A stretch of 46,990 bases of DNA from a virus: positions 1-46,990 of IMG/VR virus record IMGVR_UViG_3300009705_000026; one strand, 5' to 3'. The notes under the pieces were generated by a model that did not search any database, had not been told where the DNA came from, and was given only the letters and a program-made list of their open reading frames with translations. Positions within the stretch are counted from its first letter, which is position 1, and each line of letters starts with the position of its first letter. Position numbers and translations under genes: made by a program. This document shows positions 6,358 to 16,248 of this stretch, in pieces.

Positions 6358-6437
6358 TATTTATTTAGTTTAATTCCAACTAAAAAACCAACTATAATAA
6401 CAATCAATATTACTATAGTAATTTCATTTGATGTCAT
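6357..6437 (-). CDS. 26-residue single-pass membrane peptide, candidate lysis accessory
   Basis: Reading leftward from ATG 6437, 26 codons encode a hydrophilic N-terminus (MTSNE), a hydrophobic helix (ITIVILIVIIVGFLVGI) and a basic end (KLNK), then TAA at 6357-6359. The stop shares a base with the endolysin ATG, so re-initiation would couple the two. The predicted topology is one transmembrane helix with a charged tail. The position between a two-TM protein and an endolysin suggests a pinholin-like, antiholin-like or lysis-timing role, but no family is recognised. No Shine-Dalgarno sequence is seen; the leader is A/T-rich as elsewhere in this phage. It is too short for most gene finders. Confidence 0.6.
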   Translation of the reverse strand: MTSNEITIVILIVIIVGFLVGIKLNK

Positions 6438-6443
6438 ATTTAG

Positions 6444-6821
6444 TTATTTAGTTTTACAATCACAATTATCTTTCCCGCAAGAACATTGATCACCAAAAAA
6501 AGTTAATTTTTGTATCATCTTTGCTTGCATTTCAATGATCATTTCTTCAAGTTGATCATTACGTTTTTCCATTTGATGAGTTATTGATTCTAATGACTCG
6601 TTTTTCTTTTGTAATTTAGTAACTTCATCCGGCTGTTGTCCAATTATGACATAAACGACGATTCCTAAACTGGAAACTAAAGTTCCCACGATCGCCACGA
6701 ATAAGTCTTTATTAACTGGTGGTATTTCTACATAACTTAAAAACATTAATAATAATATGATTAAAGTAAATATACCGGCCGCACCGATGTAATGACGCAT
6801 TTCTTTTTTTTCATTTTCCAT
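6444..6821 (-). CDS. Two-TM, coiled-coil membrane protein, holin-like
   Basis: The 125-residue protein has a charged N-terminus and two membrane helices (about residues 11-30 and 39-60). A coiled-coil stretch follows (63-105, with LQKKNESLE and MEKRNDQLEEM), and the tail has four Cys (CSCGKDNCDC, 113-122) that may bind metal or form disulfides. A helical hairpin next to an endolysin is typical of class II holins or of spanin/XhlA-like accessories. The Cys-rich end is unusual for a holin. It starts one base before the giant virion protein gene ends and lies six bases from the 26-residue peptide. A canonical 3-TM holin is encoded separately at 35601-35981, so this one may regulate lysis. Confidence 0.6.
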   Translation of the reverse strand: MENEKKEMRHYIGAAGIFTLIILLLMFLSYVEIPPVNKDLFVAIVGTLVSSLGIVVYVIIGQQPDEVTKLQKKNESLESITHQMEKRNDQLEEMIIEMQAKMIQKLTFFGDQCSCGKDNCDCKTK

Positions 6822-6822
6822 A

Positions 6823-9800
6823 TTAAACTCTTTTTTTAACTTTATATTTTTTTATTTTAGTTTTTCTTTGTTTAGATTTTTGTATACCAAGCTCCCACTC
6901 AGACCAACCAGCTAAAGATGCTATTCTTTGCCAAACCTGTAGTTTTGAATCACTTGAATTTTTAATATTATTTATTTTCTTAATTACTCTATCTAAAGGA
7001 ACGTTAGTTGTTGCGGCTATTATTTGACCGGCAGCAAGATATGCTGGATTTTCAATAGACCAACCTTTTGTCATCATATCTTTTTTATTCCATGAGAATG
7101 ACCGACCCGCTGATCTTAATTTACCTACTTTAGAAGATATAGGTGGTGATATTTGTAAAATCTCTTTTTGTAACACATCTTGATACTTAGGCGATTTTTT
7201 ACCTGATTCTTGATTTAATCTTAAAGCTACATTTTTTAACACTGAAACAACAGCACCAGCAAGTCCTGTACCACGTAGAACACTATCAGCCATACCGTTA
7301 GCTACGTTAACAGCTCTTTTTTCTTTTTCATCTTCATCTTCATCTTCAAAAGCTAAAGCAAACAAAGCTTGCTGCATAGCATTAAATATTAAATTCTGTG
7401 CAATACCATAGTATATTATTTTAGATATGTTTGTTTTAGCATCACCTCGCCGATTCTTAAGATCAATAGCAGCTTTTTTTATTAATCTAGCATACTGAGC
7501 TGGAGTGTTAGCAAAGGCTAGTATAATACGCCCTAGCGGACCAGCTTGTTGTTGACTAATTCTATCAGGTCTACTAGACTGCTGAGATTCTTCTGCGGTC
7601 TCTCTAAAATCTTGAAAAGCCTGAGTTTCAGCATCTTTTTTAGACATACCTTGTTTTTCTAAAGCTTCCAATCTGTTTCTATAAAAAGTAGAACCTCCTG
7701 AAGCTATAGCAAAACTATCTGCTATTTGTGTAGGTAAAAATCCTAATCTAAGTAAACCAGCAATAACCCCTTTTGGTCCACCTTTTTTAGCCATTTCGGC
7801 TATATCAGCTTCGTTTACGTTAAGTTTTAAACCATCACGTCTTTCAACTAAAAAGTCTGAGTTAAATAATTTCTTAAAATCAGACCAATATTGTTTTTGA
7901 TTAGCAAAAGCTTTACCAGCTGCATATATATTATTATCTCCAAAGTTTATAAAGTTAATTGCTGATATAGTTTGAAGTACAGCTGATCTAGTGTTAAAAA
8001 ACATAATAGCACCAATAGAGTTTGTTAACCAGTCTGTAACTCTACCTGTTAAAGTATCACCGCCAAATGATCTGTTTTTACCAGTTTTCATTCTTTGTAA
8101 ACTACTTTCTAAAGCATTACGATAAGACTTACCATAAGCAGCCTCTAGTTTGTTTAAATTAGCTTCGGTAAATATTTTATCAACGTTTTGTTGCCATTGC
8201 TCTAAAAACTTAGCTCTTTTAATAGTATTAATACCTTCCATTAAGTCTGTAGTAATATTACCAGCTAACCAACTTTCGCTAGGTTTTGCATATTGATCAC
8301 CTTTTTGTAGTTGCATTAGTTCATCTGCAAAAGATCTTAATTCATTATTATTTTCTATAAAATTTTTAAGTTCTTTTATATCTGTTTCAGACATACCTGG
8401 AATATTTGTACCTTGCTTATTCCATATGTAAACTCTAATAGCTTGTTCTTGTGTAAAATTTTCACCAGGTAATTTTTTCTTTAATGTTTTAGGTACAACA
8501 TTTAATTTATTTTTAAGAGCTTTAAAATCATTACCAAGCGCAACTCTAGATCTTGATATATTATCCATTGCTCTTGAAAATGGATTTAATAAATGAGCTT
8601 TATACCAAGCCATTTGACTATCACCTATTTTACCCTTACCTAGTGTTTTATATAATAAACCTACAAAATCTTCAGCTGATGGTGGTATAAACCAATCAAA
8701 CTTACCTTTACTAGAGCCTACTACTTCTGCTTTAACTTTAGAGTATGTTTTTTCTGATGCAATACCAGTTTTATTTTCAATTATATCGTTGAAATCTTTA
8801 TCAAGACTCAATGAATTAGTAAAATTTGATTCTTGTTTATTATTAAACTTATCAATTAAATTAAAATTATTTAATATTTCACTAGTAGAAAATTTAGGTG
8901 ACTTACTATATAACGATTCTTCTTGTACTTCTTGAGGTACAATAGCAGGACCTATTTTTTTATTGTATTCCGCTTTAAGTCTTTCAACACTTTTTATACC
9001 TGCAATATCCGCACCAGCATTATTTACACCAAAAGTTTCTGCAACAGTTTTACCTGTTTCTAATTCTAAATTATTAGGATCAATACCAAATCCGTTTTCA
9101 ATAGTAGCTACATTAAGATTAAAATACCTAGCCCATATATTATCATTTAAAGTAAAACCTTCTGGGGTACTTTTTATGTAATTAAAAGGTTTTCCATCAA
9201 TACCTATACCTTTTAATTTATTATCATCAAGTTTAGATAAAATACCTTGCATGTAATTTCTTTCTATACCTTTGAAGTTTTTATCAACTGTTCCACTAAC
9301 GGCTTGTTGAAATAAATATTTAGCAGCTAAAGAAGCTGGTAGTGTGTGTTCTTCTACTATCTCTACACCAAGTATATTTTTAGCTATAAACTTCATAGGA
9401 GCTGAAACTCTAACAAAACCATTTTGATGACCACTAGTTTTAGATAAAATACCAATGATATATTTAGCATTTTTAGAATCATCTTTCATCATTTGTTCAA
9501 AAACTTCAAACATAGCCTTTAAACCTCTTAACTTAGCTGCGTTTTGCGCTTTAAGCTCGTTGCTTTGCCATAATGTTTCTAAAAACTTATTCTGTACGGT
9601 TCTTTTGTTTCCTTTACCAGAAGTAAAACCTTGCTTATAAAACATAACTTTCATGTCTGCTAGTTGTTGTTTAGACACAGTTGGACTTTTATGATCTTTT
9701 TTAGCTTGATATTTTGCTCCTTCATTGCCCGCCTGTTTAGAATCTTTAAAAAAGAAAGACTCACTATTACTTATTTTGCTCCAGTCTGCTTTTTTATAAT

Positions 9801-12800
9801 CTACAGTCTCATCAATATTTTTTATGCCTAGTGCTTCTAATACAAACTTTTCTTTACTAGCAGCTCTTAGTTTGTCATTATTTACTAACTCTTCATTAGA
9901 GTTTAATATTTGTGTAGGGTATTTTTTAGGATTTGCTTTTGCAGCTTCATTAAATTTATCACTATTAGCTTTGTAATAACTAGCAGGACCATTTGTCATA
10001 GTAGGTCCAAGTAATGCTATTATTTCTTGTGGTAAATATTGTGGTAAAACCTTTTGAAAGAAATCTACCATTTCCATTTTATCAGCCCAACTACTAGGAT
10101 CAAGAGGACTAACACCCATTTTATCATAAAAAGGTTTCCAAGATGAAGTATTAAAACTATTAAAATCATCTTTAGCAGATTCTAAAGCAGCTTGCTGAAA
10201 TATATTTATACCACTTATTTCTTTTACTTTAGTGGTACTAAACATAGAAGGATTTTTACCCTCTGCTATATTGTTTATAACCAATGGGTTATATCCTATA
10301 GACTCTAAATAATTTCTAGCAACAGTATTAGTCATACCTCTACCAACTAATTCTAGTATGCCTTTTAATGATTGTGATGTATTTGTTCTAGCTTTAAATG
10401 TAGGGTCTTTAATAGTGCCCTCCATACCTAATTCATCCCTAAGCTTTTCAACAGTTAAGTTTGGTTTTTTTGTCCACTGTGTGTTATTACCAACTCTTTT
10501 GCCCTTATCATAAAATTTATTAAGAACATTTTGAGGCACACCGGTTGATTCTCCACCAATCTTAACCATTTTGTTAGGATTTGATTTTGATACAACACTT
10601 TTTATTTCAGTGTGACTATCAGGAAGCATGTTTAATATTGCTTGAGCATTTTTATTAATATACATCAAAGCGTTTATAGCGTCTTGATTTAAATTATCTG
10701 CTTTTTGAAATATTTTATTAACAGGTATACCAGTTAGATCTGCAATACCCTGCTCGTCTAAAGTTTTTAATGTTTTATATGTTAAGTTATCTATATTTGA
10801 AGGCAAACCTAAGCCAAATACAGAGTTAATTAAATCTAATGAACCTAGCTCTTTTATTTTATCTATAGTATTTTTTATAAAAGACTCCCTAGCTTTATCA
10901 TCTGAACCAAATAATTTTAAAGGATTTGTAGTAGGCTTAACATCTCTTTTTTTATTTGTTTTAGTTTCAGTAGGTATATCCGCTATTTGACCTGCTCTTT
11001 CATCATCTATGCTAGTTGTTACAGCGGCATCACCTATTTGACTGTCATAGAATTCCATTCGTTTAGGAGTGATATTACTAGTAACCCACGTAGAAAACTT
11101 AGATTCTTTAGGATTAAACCTATTCATTATGCCTTTAAACTTAGAATTAACAAAGCTTACCGCCTCTTGCGGCGCTATAGTACCTGCTCCTTTTCTATAA
11201 CCTAAAGCTTTTAAAGCAACATTAGTATATTGTCTTAATAAATCTTTTTCTTGTGTAGAGTTTTGTTTAAATGGAGTAGTTTTATTTTCAGTAGCTAATT
11301 CATTTATAGTATCAGTATTAGTACTTAATATTTCTTTAGTATCAAAGCGTTTAGATCTTGATTCAGTAGTTTTTGTATCTTTTATTTTAACACCACCTGG
11401 TACTGCTTTTATTATAGCACCACTTAAATTACCTGACTTCATGCTTTTACTGTATTCTCGCATGAAATCATATATTTGTTCACCACTATCAAACTTAATA
11501 TTTTTAAAACCAGCTGCTCTAAGTATAGGAGTTACTACATCTAATAACATTGTTCCTAAAGTATCATTGTATTTAATTTTATCTTCAGCTATAAGATCAG
11601 AAAATTGTGTTATAAACTCATCAGGATTATCTTTTATATAATCAGCTTCATAATTATCTGTAAGTTTTTTATCAACTAACTTAATTTGATCTTCAGTTAG
11701 TTTACTTTTAAACTGTTCAATTATTTTTTCATCTATTTTAGCTGCATTAGCTAATATACCGTGCAATAATTCGTGACTACCAACAGTTACGGCTCTTGTT
11801 TCAGCAGCAACTTCTTTGTTTATATATATAGTGCCATCTCTAAAAAATCCATTAGCGGCAGCTTCTTTTTTTCCAAATTTTTGTAATATTTCTGTAGTTG
11901 ATAAATTATCTACAACTTTAAATTTTAATGCTTCTGCTGCTTTTTTTACAAAACTTACATCTTTTTCTACTTTTTGTGCGGCGTCTTTTTTAATAACATT
12001 AAATAATTCACTATCACTTGTGTTTAATTCTTCATTTAATGTATCTAATTGTGCTTGTTTTTGTGCAGATAAAGCCTTATTATCTATTTCTTTTATATCC
12101 TGCTTAAGCTTATTAATAATTCTTAATTTATTTATAGCCTCTGCTTCTGCCGCATTGTCAAGTTTTAAACTTTTTAATCTGTTTGAGCCACCCTGTACAT
12201 CTCTAAAATTTTGTTTTATATCTTTGCCTTCTTGTTCTGATATGTCACTTCTATTAACCATCCTATCTACCTCGTAGTCTACTATTTTTTGACCATTTTT
12301 AAGTTTAGATATACCAACTTGAGCTTCTCCTACTTTTAGATTTGGGTCAAATGCTTTAGCTGCACTTGAATCTAAGTTAGAATTTTTTAACAAACTAGAA
12401 GCTTTAACTTCATCTTGCATCATTCTTACTTTTCCTATATAACCAGCAACCCCAACAACTTTACCGTAAGGACCTAAAATACCTTCTTCAATTATTTGTT
12501 TAGCATCAAGCTCTTTACCTGACATAATCATACCAGTAGCTTCACCGGTCATACCTACAGCTGCTTCTGTTCCAGCTGCGGCAACAGCTCCTCCTGCAAC
12601 AGCAACAACCTTGCCAGCAACACCAGCGCCGGTTCGTTTACTTATCATTTTTAATGCTGCACCACCCGCTTTTACAGGTAGCATTTTAAACATTGTTTCT
12701 ATAGCAGCAACACCAATACCTCTTAATTCAGCGTTGTTTATTATTTCTTCTACATTTTTTTTATTGCTAAAAAACCTACTTATTTTTTCTTCTGTTAGCT

Positions 12801-13659
12801 CACCTTTAATTCCATTGTTTAATTCTTCACTAAAAAACAATTGAGTTTCAAGTTGTTTCATAGCACCAAACATTAAACCATTAATTCCACCTGAAACACC
12901 ACCAGTGAGACCAGCTACGGCACTTCCAACTGGCCCACCTAAAGCACCAGCCGCAGCAGAAACACCCGCTCCAGCAGTAGCACCAGCAGCGCCATATTTA
13001 AGTGCTGCTTTTCCAACTGCTTTCGAAAGAAAAGGAGCGCTACCAACAGTTGCAATAGAATTCATAGCCATTGGAAACCCAGCATCTGGATTATCCCATA
13101 AAGCTTTCAATGTTGCTATGGTTCCATTTTCACCTTTTGCTATATATTGTGAATATGCTTTTTCATATCGACCAATACTAGCAATTTCTTTATTATCTTG
13201 TACGTTATTATTTGCTGCTATATATTCTTGATAATCTCTTTTAGATAAAGTGCCGTCTTCAAAAGCTTGCATTAATTCAGCTGACTCTTGGCCTAGTTCT
13301 ACGCCTTCTAATCCCTGCATAAAAGATCTTAAACTTGAAGCAAATATACCTTCGTCTTCTTTACCTTTAGGAGTAACTTTGCTTATTACATTGCTTACTA
13401 ATGCAGATTCTGTATCCGAAGATTTTAAAGGATCGGACACGATTTCTTCTGTCTCCACAACCGTATCCGGCGTTGTGGTTGAGCTCTTTACTGGTTTATA
13501 ATCTTGAACAAAATCCTCATAGGGATTTGTATAATATTCAGCTTGAGCTAGTTTTTTGTGAAGAGTTTTATAATTATCTTTAGCATAATCTTTTTCAAAT
13601 TCTTCAAAACTACCAACATAATCCCCTCTTTCGTTTAAAATAGTATATAATTCTTCCAT
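6823..13659 (-). CDS. Giant internal virion protein (2278 residues) with embedded HExxH motif
   Basis: The size and the position after two smaller internal-protein genes match T7 gp16-type ejection proteins. Residues 1-57 hold two copies of a degenerate motif (GDYVGSFEEFEKDY and EYYTNPYEDFVQDY). Residues about 196-266 and 340-378 are Gly/Ala-rich and membrane-active in character. A zinc-peptidase-like HELLH lies at 629-633, with a possible third ligand in NPDEFITQF about 40 residues later. Around 860-900 a segment weakly resembles sigma-70 region 2 (FNPKESKFSTWV). Hydrophobic helices occur near 1870-1905 and 2076-2105, just before an acidic DEDEDEKE run, and the C-terminus is very basic. It probably enters the host envelope during DNA injection. 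The protease and ejection roles are inferred. Confidence 0.8.
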   Translation of the reverse strand: MEELYTILNERGDYVGSFEEFEKDYAKDNYKTLHKKLAQAEYYTNPYEDFVQDYKPVKSSTTTPDTVVETEEIVSDPLKSSDTESALVSNVISKVTPKGKEDEGIFASSLRSFMQGLEGVELGQESAELMQAFEDGTLSKRDYQEYIAANNNVQDNKEIASIGRYEKAYSQYIAKGENGTIATLKALWDNPDAGFPMAMNSIATVGSAPFLSKAVGKAALKYGAAGATAGAGVSAAAGALGGPVGSAVAGLTGGVSGGINGLMFGAMKQLETQLFFSEELNNGIKGELTEEKISRFFSNKKNVEEIINNAELRGIGVAAIETMFKMLPVKAGGAALKMISKRTGAGVAGKVVAVAGGAVAAAGTEAAVGMTGEATGMIMSGKELDAKQIIEEGILGPYGKVVGVAGYIGKVRMMQDEVKASSLLKNSNLDSSAAKAFDPNLKVGEAQVGISKLKNGQKIVDYEVDRMVNRSDISEQEGKDIKQNFRDVQGGSNRLKSLKLDNAAEAEAINKLRIINKLKQDIKEIDNKALSAQKQAQLDTLNEELNTSDSELFNVIKKDAAQKVEKDVSFVKKAAEALKFKVVDNLSTTEILQKFGKKEAAANGFFRDGTIYINKEVAAETRAVTVGSHELLHGILANAAKIDEKIIEQFKSKLTEDQIKLVDKKLTDNYEADYIKDNPDEFITQFSDLIAEDKIKYNDTLGTMLLDVVTPILRAAGFKNIKFDSGEQIYDFMREYSKSMKSGNLSGAIIKAVPGGVKIKDTKTTESRSKRFDTKEILSTNTDTINELATENKTTPFKQNSTQEKDLLRQYTNVALKALGYRKGAGTIAPQEAVSFVNSKFKGIMNRFNPKESKFSTWVTSNITPKRMEFYDSQIGDAAVTTSIDDERAGQIADIPTETKTNKKRDVKPTTNPLKLFGSDDKARESFIKNTIDKIKELGSLDLINSVFGLGLPSNIDNLTYKTLKTLDEQGIADLTGIPVNKIFQKADNLNQDAINALMYINKNAQAILNMLPDSHTEIKSVVSKSNPNKMVKIGGESTGVPQNVLNKFYDKGKRVGNNTQWTKKPNLTVEKLRDELGMEGTIKDPTFKARTNTSQSLKGILELVGRGMTNTVARNYLESIGYNPLVINNIAEGKNPSMFSTTKVKEISGINIFQQAALESAKDDFNSFNTSSWKPFYDKMGVSPLDPSSWADKMEMVDFFQKVLPQYLPQEIIALLGPTMTNGPASYYKANSDKFNEAAKANPKKYPTQILNSNEELVNNDKLRAASKEKFVLEALGIKNIDETVDYKKADWSKISNSESFFFKDSKQAGNEGAKYQAKKDHKSPTVSKQQLADMKVMFYKQGFTSGKGNKRTVQNKFLETLWQSNELKAQNAAKLRGLKAMFEVFEQMMKDDSKNAKYIIGILSKTSGHQNGFVRVSAPMKFIAKNILGVEIVEEHTLPASLAAKYLFQQAVSGTVDKNFKGIERNYMQGILSKLDDNKLKGIGIDGKPFNYIKSTPEGFTLNDNIWARYFNLNVATIENGFGIDPNNLELETGKTVAETFGVNNAGADIAGIKSVERLKAEYNKKIGPAIVPQEVQEESLYSKSPKFSTSEILNNFNLIDKFNNKQESNFTNSLSLDKDFNDIIENKTGIASEKTYSKVKAEVVGSSKGKFDWFIPPSAEDFVGLLYKTLGKGKIGDSQMAWYKAHLLNPFSRAMDNISRSRVALGNDFKALKNKLNVVPKTLKKKLPGENFTQEQAIRVYIWNKQGTNIPGMSETDIKELKNFIENNNELRSFADELMQLQKGDQYAKPSESWLAGNITTDLMEGINTIKRAKFLEQWQQNVDKIFTEANLNKLEAAYGKSYRNALESSLQRMKTGKNRSFGGDTLTGRVTDWLTNSIGAIMFFNTRSAVLQTISAINFINFGDNNIYAAGKAFANQKQYWSDFKKLFNSDFLVERRDGLKLNVNEADIAEMAKKGGPKGVIAGLLRLGFLPTQIADSFAIASGGSTFYRNRLEALEKQGMSKKDAETQAFQDFRETAEESQQSSRPDRISQQQAGPLGRIILAFANTPAQYARLIKKAAIDLKNRRGDAKTNISKIIYYGIAQNLIFNAMQQALFALAFEDEDEDEKEKRAVNVANGMADSVLRGTGLAGAVVSVLKNVALRLNQESGKKSPKYQDVLQKEILQISPPISSKVGKLRSAGRSFSWNKKDMMTKGWSIENPAYLAAGQIIAATTNVPLDRVIKKINNIKNSSDSKLQVWQRIASLAGWSEWELGIQKSKQRKTKIKKYKVKKRV

Positions 13660-15398
13660 TAATTTACATTTAAAAATCCTCTTTCAACAGCAGGAGCACT
13701 TGAGTTTCCTTGACCTCTTCCATCTGTTAAAAATGCTTGAAATCGTGCTCTAACTTTTCTATCAGCAGCAGTATTACCTAAATAAAGATCAGCTATTCTA
13801 TTATACCAAGCATTTAATCCACCAGTTTCACCCTTGCTATCACGTTCACTTAAATTAAATACTTCCATTATGTTAGCATTTGCAATTTGTTCATCATAAC
13901 CTTCATCTCCTGGACTTCCTCCTTTTATAAATCCTACTGAATTTTCAAATCCAATCATTTTTTCTTGATTTGGTGGATCTATGTTAGCATCTCTTTTTGT
14001 TTCAATAGTTATAACTCCTTTTGCTTGAGGGTTTATTTTTAAATCATTAGTGCTAGGTGGGTTATATTTAAAACTCTGTGAATCATTAGCATTGAGTTTT
14101 AACATGTCTAATTGTTGCTGTGGAGGTAGATCAACTATATTTTTCAACATACTAAACATATCGTTTTGACCACCTAAGCCATTAGAACTACTTCCAGATT
14201 TAATGTAATTTTTATCTTGCATTATTCTACCTTTTCTAACCTTAGGTACCATTGCTTTAGCTTGTGCGTATAAAGCATTTTCCATAGCAAACCAAGAATT
14301 TTTATTTACTTGTAAAGAAGATGAACCAACTGTTATTAAACCTGGGGTTAAATCATCACCTGGATCTTCAAGCCCTTGCTCTTTCATTAAATTTCTAACA
14401 TCTGTTCTTATATTTTCAGGTAAACTATCCCAATAAGCTTCAGCCGTATCATAATTAGAAGCATAACTTAAAGCATAAGACTTAAGATATGGTTGCATTC
14501 TTTGAGCAATAAGAGCTTCATTAGTTACTGTTTGTTCTTGCATCATTCCTTGACCTATAGAAACCAACTTTGATTTATTTCCTAAAACAAAATCATCAAT
14601 AACTCTTCCTTTATCATCTATTAAACCTAAACTATCTTGCATTATTTTTTGAATAGCTTTATTGCTTTCTGGTATTATACCTGGTTCTTCTTCAAAAAAA
14701 GTAGAAGCTTTAGTTATTGTAGGTTCATCCATTAAAGGACCATCATGCCTAACAGCCCAATCACCATCTTCGTCTACTAACCAAGTCATTTCACCTGGAT
14801 TCATACCAACGGTAATTGCCATTTGTTTTCCGTATACTAGCCCTTTTGGACTATTTAAGTTTAATCCCCCTTGTGTGTTAAGTAACCTAGCTTGAGCGTC
14901 TTCTGCAAATTGTTTTATAGAGATATTTTGACGATCAATATTCACACCTAAACTTGAAATTCTAGTTTTAAACCCTTGTAATTGTTTTAATGCAATTCTT
15001 TGCTCTTCAGGTGTTTCAGCTCTTTTAGCAGCTTCACCCGCCATGTTAAGTCCATCAAGTTGCCACATAGCAGCTTCTGCTAATTGAGGGTTATTAGCTC
15101 CAGACTTTGATACTAACTGAGTAACCGCATCTGTGTTTTGAATTTGAAAAGCCATAGTCCAATCCATGTAGGCTTGACTTTTTTCTTGCCTAGCTGTTTT
15201 TTGAGCTTCAAGATTATCAAAAGCTTTTTGAGTATTAGCTGCAGCTTGTGATGTTATAGCAGCAAAGTCTCTACCTTGTTGCCTAGTGAAAGAAGATAAG
15301 TCAGGTCCTCCTTGTTCATAAATCTTTGTATCATATTTTTTATTACCAAATCTTGGTAAATTTCTAGATTGATATCTAGATTTTCTTTGTTCTGCCAT
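13659..15398 (-). CDS. Internal virion protein, T7 gp15-position
   Basis: This 579-residue protein starts with a basic tail (AEQRKSRYQSRNLPRF), followed by a long helical, Gln/Ala-rich region (ITSQAAANTQKAFDNLEAQ) and mixed domains. It has no signal peptide or clear membrane helix. Its stop overlaps the start of the giant 2278-residue gene, and it follows the gp14-like gene after 15 bases. Length, composition and order (small, medium, giant) match the internal core proteins of T7-like podoviruses, which form a channel across the periplasm during DNA entry. No enzyme motif is visible. The identification rests on position and character, not on recognised residues. Confidence 0.6.
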   Translation of the reverse strand: MAEQRKSRYQSRNLPRFGNKKYDTKIYEQGGPDLSSFTRQQGRDFAAITSQAAANTQKAFDNLEAQKTARQEKSQAYMDWTMAFQIQNTDAVTQLVSKSGANNPQLAEAAMWQLDGLNMAGEAAKRAETPEEQRIALKQLQGFKTRISSLGVNIDRQNISIKQFAEDAQARLLNTQGGLNLNSPKGLVYGKQMAITVGMNPGEMTWLVDEDGDWAVRHDGPLMDEPTITKASTFFEEEPGIIPESNKAIQKIMQDSLGLIDDKGRVIDDFVLGNKSKLVSIGQGMMQEQTVTNEALIAQRMQPYLKSYALSYASNYDTAEAYWDSLPENIRTDVRNLMKEQGLEDPGDDLTPGLITVGSSSLQVNKNSWFAMENALYAQAKAMVPKVRKGRIMQDKNYIKSGSSSNGLGGQNDMFSMLKNIVDLPPQQQLDMLKLNANDSQSFKYNPPSTNDLKINPQAKGVITIETKRDANIDPPNQEKMIGFENSVGFIKGGSPGDEGYDEQIANANIMEVFNLSERDSKGETGGLNAWYNRIADLYLGNTAADRKVRARFQAFLTDGRGQGNSSAPAVERGFLNVN

Positions 15399-15413
15399 GA
15401 TCTATTTTGTTAA

Positions 15414-16247
15414 TTAGGGTCCGGTTAAAACATTACCACCTGGGGGTTTTGTAGTTGAAGAGTTCATCATCCCAATACCAATATTTGATAGACCTCTTAT
15501 ACCACTTGTTAAAGCGGATGTTTTAGCTTGACTAGCTGATGCTTCTTGATATGCACTTTGATTTATACTAGATTGCACTCTATTCATTTCTGCTGTTTGT
15601 CTTCTTTCAGTTGCGTCAAACACAAATTCTTTACCTAATACATCAGCATTTTGCATTCTTTCTGCCTCACCTCTTAGGTTTTCTTGCATACGTAACCCTT
15701 CACCATAATCTGCGTTTTGTAATCTAATAGCTTCAGCTTGTTTAGCTTGCATTAATCCTACTTCACCTTGTGCCCTCATTTTTTCATTGCTAGACTCTTG
15801 CTGCTGTATACTAGCACTTATGCCTCTTTTGCCTTGTAATGCTGCTTGAGCTAAAGCCGTGGCTCCACCAGCGCTAGCGCCACTAGCCATTAAAGTGTCT
15901 AATGTGTTTGCTAGTGATATATCTTGTTCTTCTGCTTGAAATTCAGCAGCTGAAGTAGCTACACTTAAATTAGCAAAAGGATTGCTAAGATCTTGAGATG
16001 TATCAGAAAAACTATCACCTAAACCTTCTATCATTCCTGATAAATCTGTTATTCCTTCGTAAGGGTTTATAACATTTTGCCTCTCGTCTTCTAATCCTTC
16101 TAATTGAATCATTAAACCTTCTTTATCTCTTCTAGCTCTTTTTTCTGCTTTACCCGCAGCACTTGTTGCTATTGCGGTACTAGCTATAGTTCCCGCAGCA
16201 CCTATAGCCGCGGCGCCCAACATCACACCAGTTGTTATTACTCCCAT
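15414..16247 (-). CDS. Internal virion protein, T7 gp14-like
   Basis: The 277-residue protein opens with a Gly/Ala-rich hydrophobic segment (residues 5-30, with LGAAAIGAAGTIASTAIA) that could insert into a membrane. Long Gln/Ala/Glu-rich helices follow (MRAQGEVGLMQAKQAEAIRL and the like). This architecture, the length and the place right after a GNAT-like gp13-position gene fit T7 gp14, the ejection protein that enters the host outer membrane. It starts 2 bases after the GNAT gene ends. The C-terminus is Ser/Gly/Pro-rich and probably flexible. Confidence is moderate because such proteins share composition rather than motifs. Confidence 0.65.
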   Translation of the reverse strand: MGVITTGVMLGAAAIGAAGTIASTAIATSAAGKAEKRARRDKEGLMIQLEGLEDERQNVINPYEGITDLSGMIEGLGDSFSDTSQDLSNPFANLSVATSAAEFQAEEQDISLANTLDTLMASGASAGGATALAQAALQGKRGISASIQQQESSNEKMRAQGEVGLMQAKQAEAIRLQNADYGEGLRMQENLRGEAERMQNADVLGKEFVFDATERRQTAEMNRVQSSINQSAYQEASASQAKTSALTSGIRGLSNIGIGMMNSSTTKPPGGNVLTGP

Positions 16248-16248
16248 A

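Noticed and set aside
8000-8120. tRNA or other structured RNA in the leftward region
   Set aside because: I looked for tRNA-like arms and TTCGA loops on both strands in gaps and found none; gaps between genes are too short throughout the window.
11000-11130. A true sigma factor domain in the giant virion protein
   Set aside because: The FNPKESKFSTWV segment resembles sigma-70 region 2 only over a short stretch, with no region 4, so it is noted but not annotated as a sigma factor.
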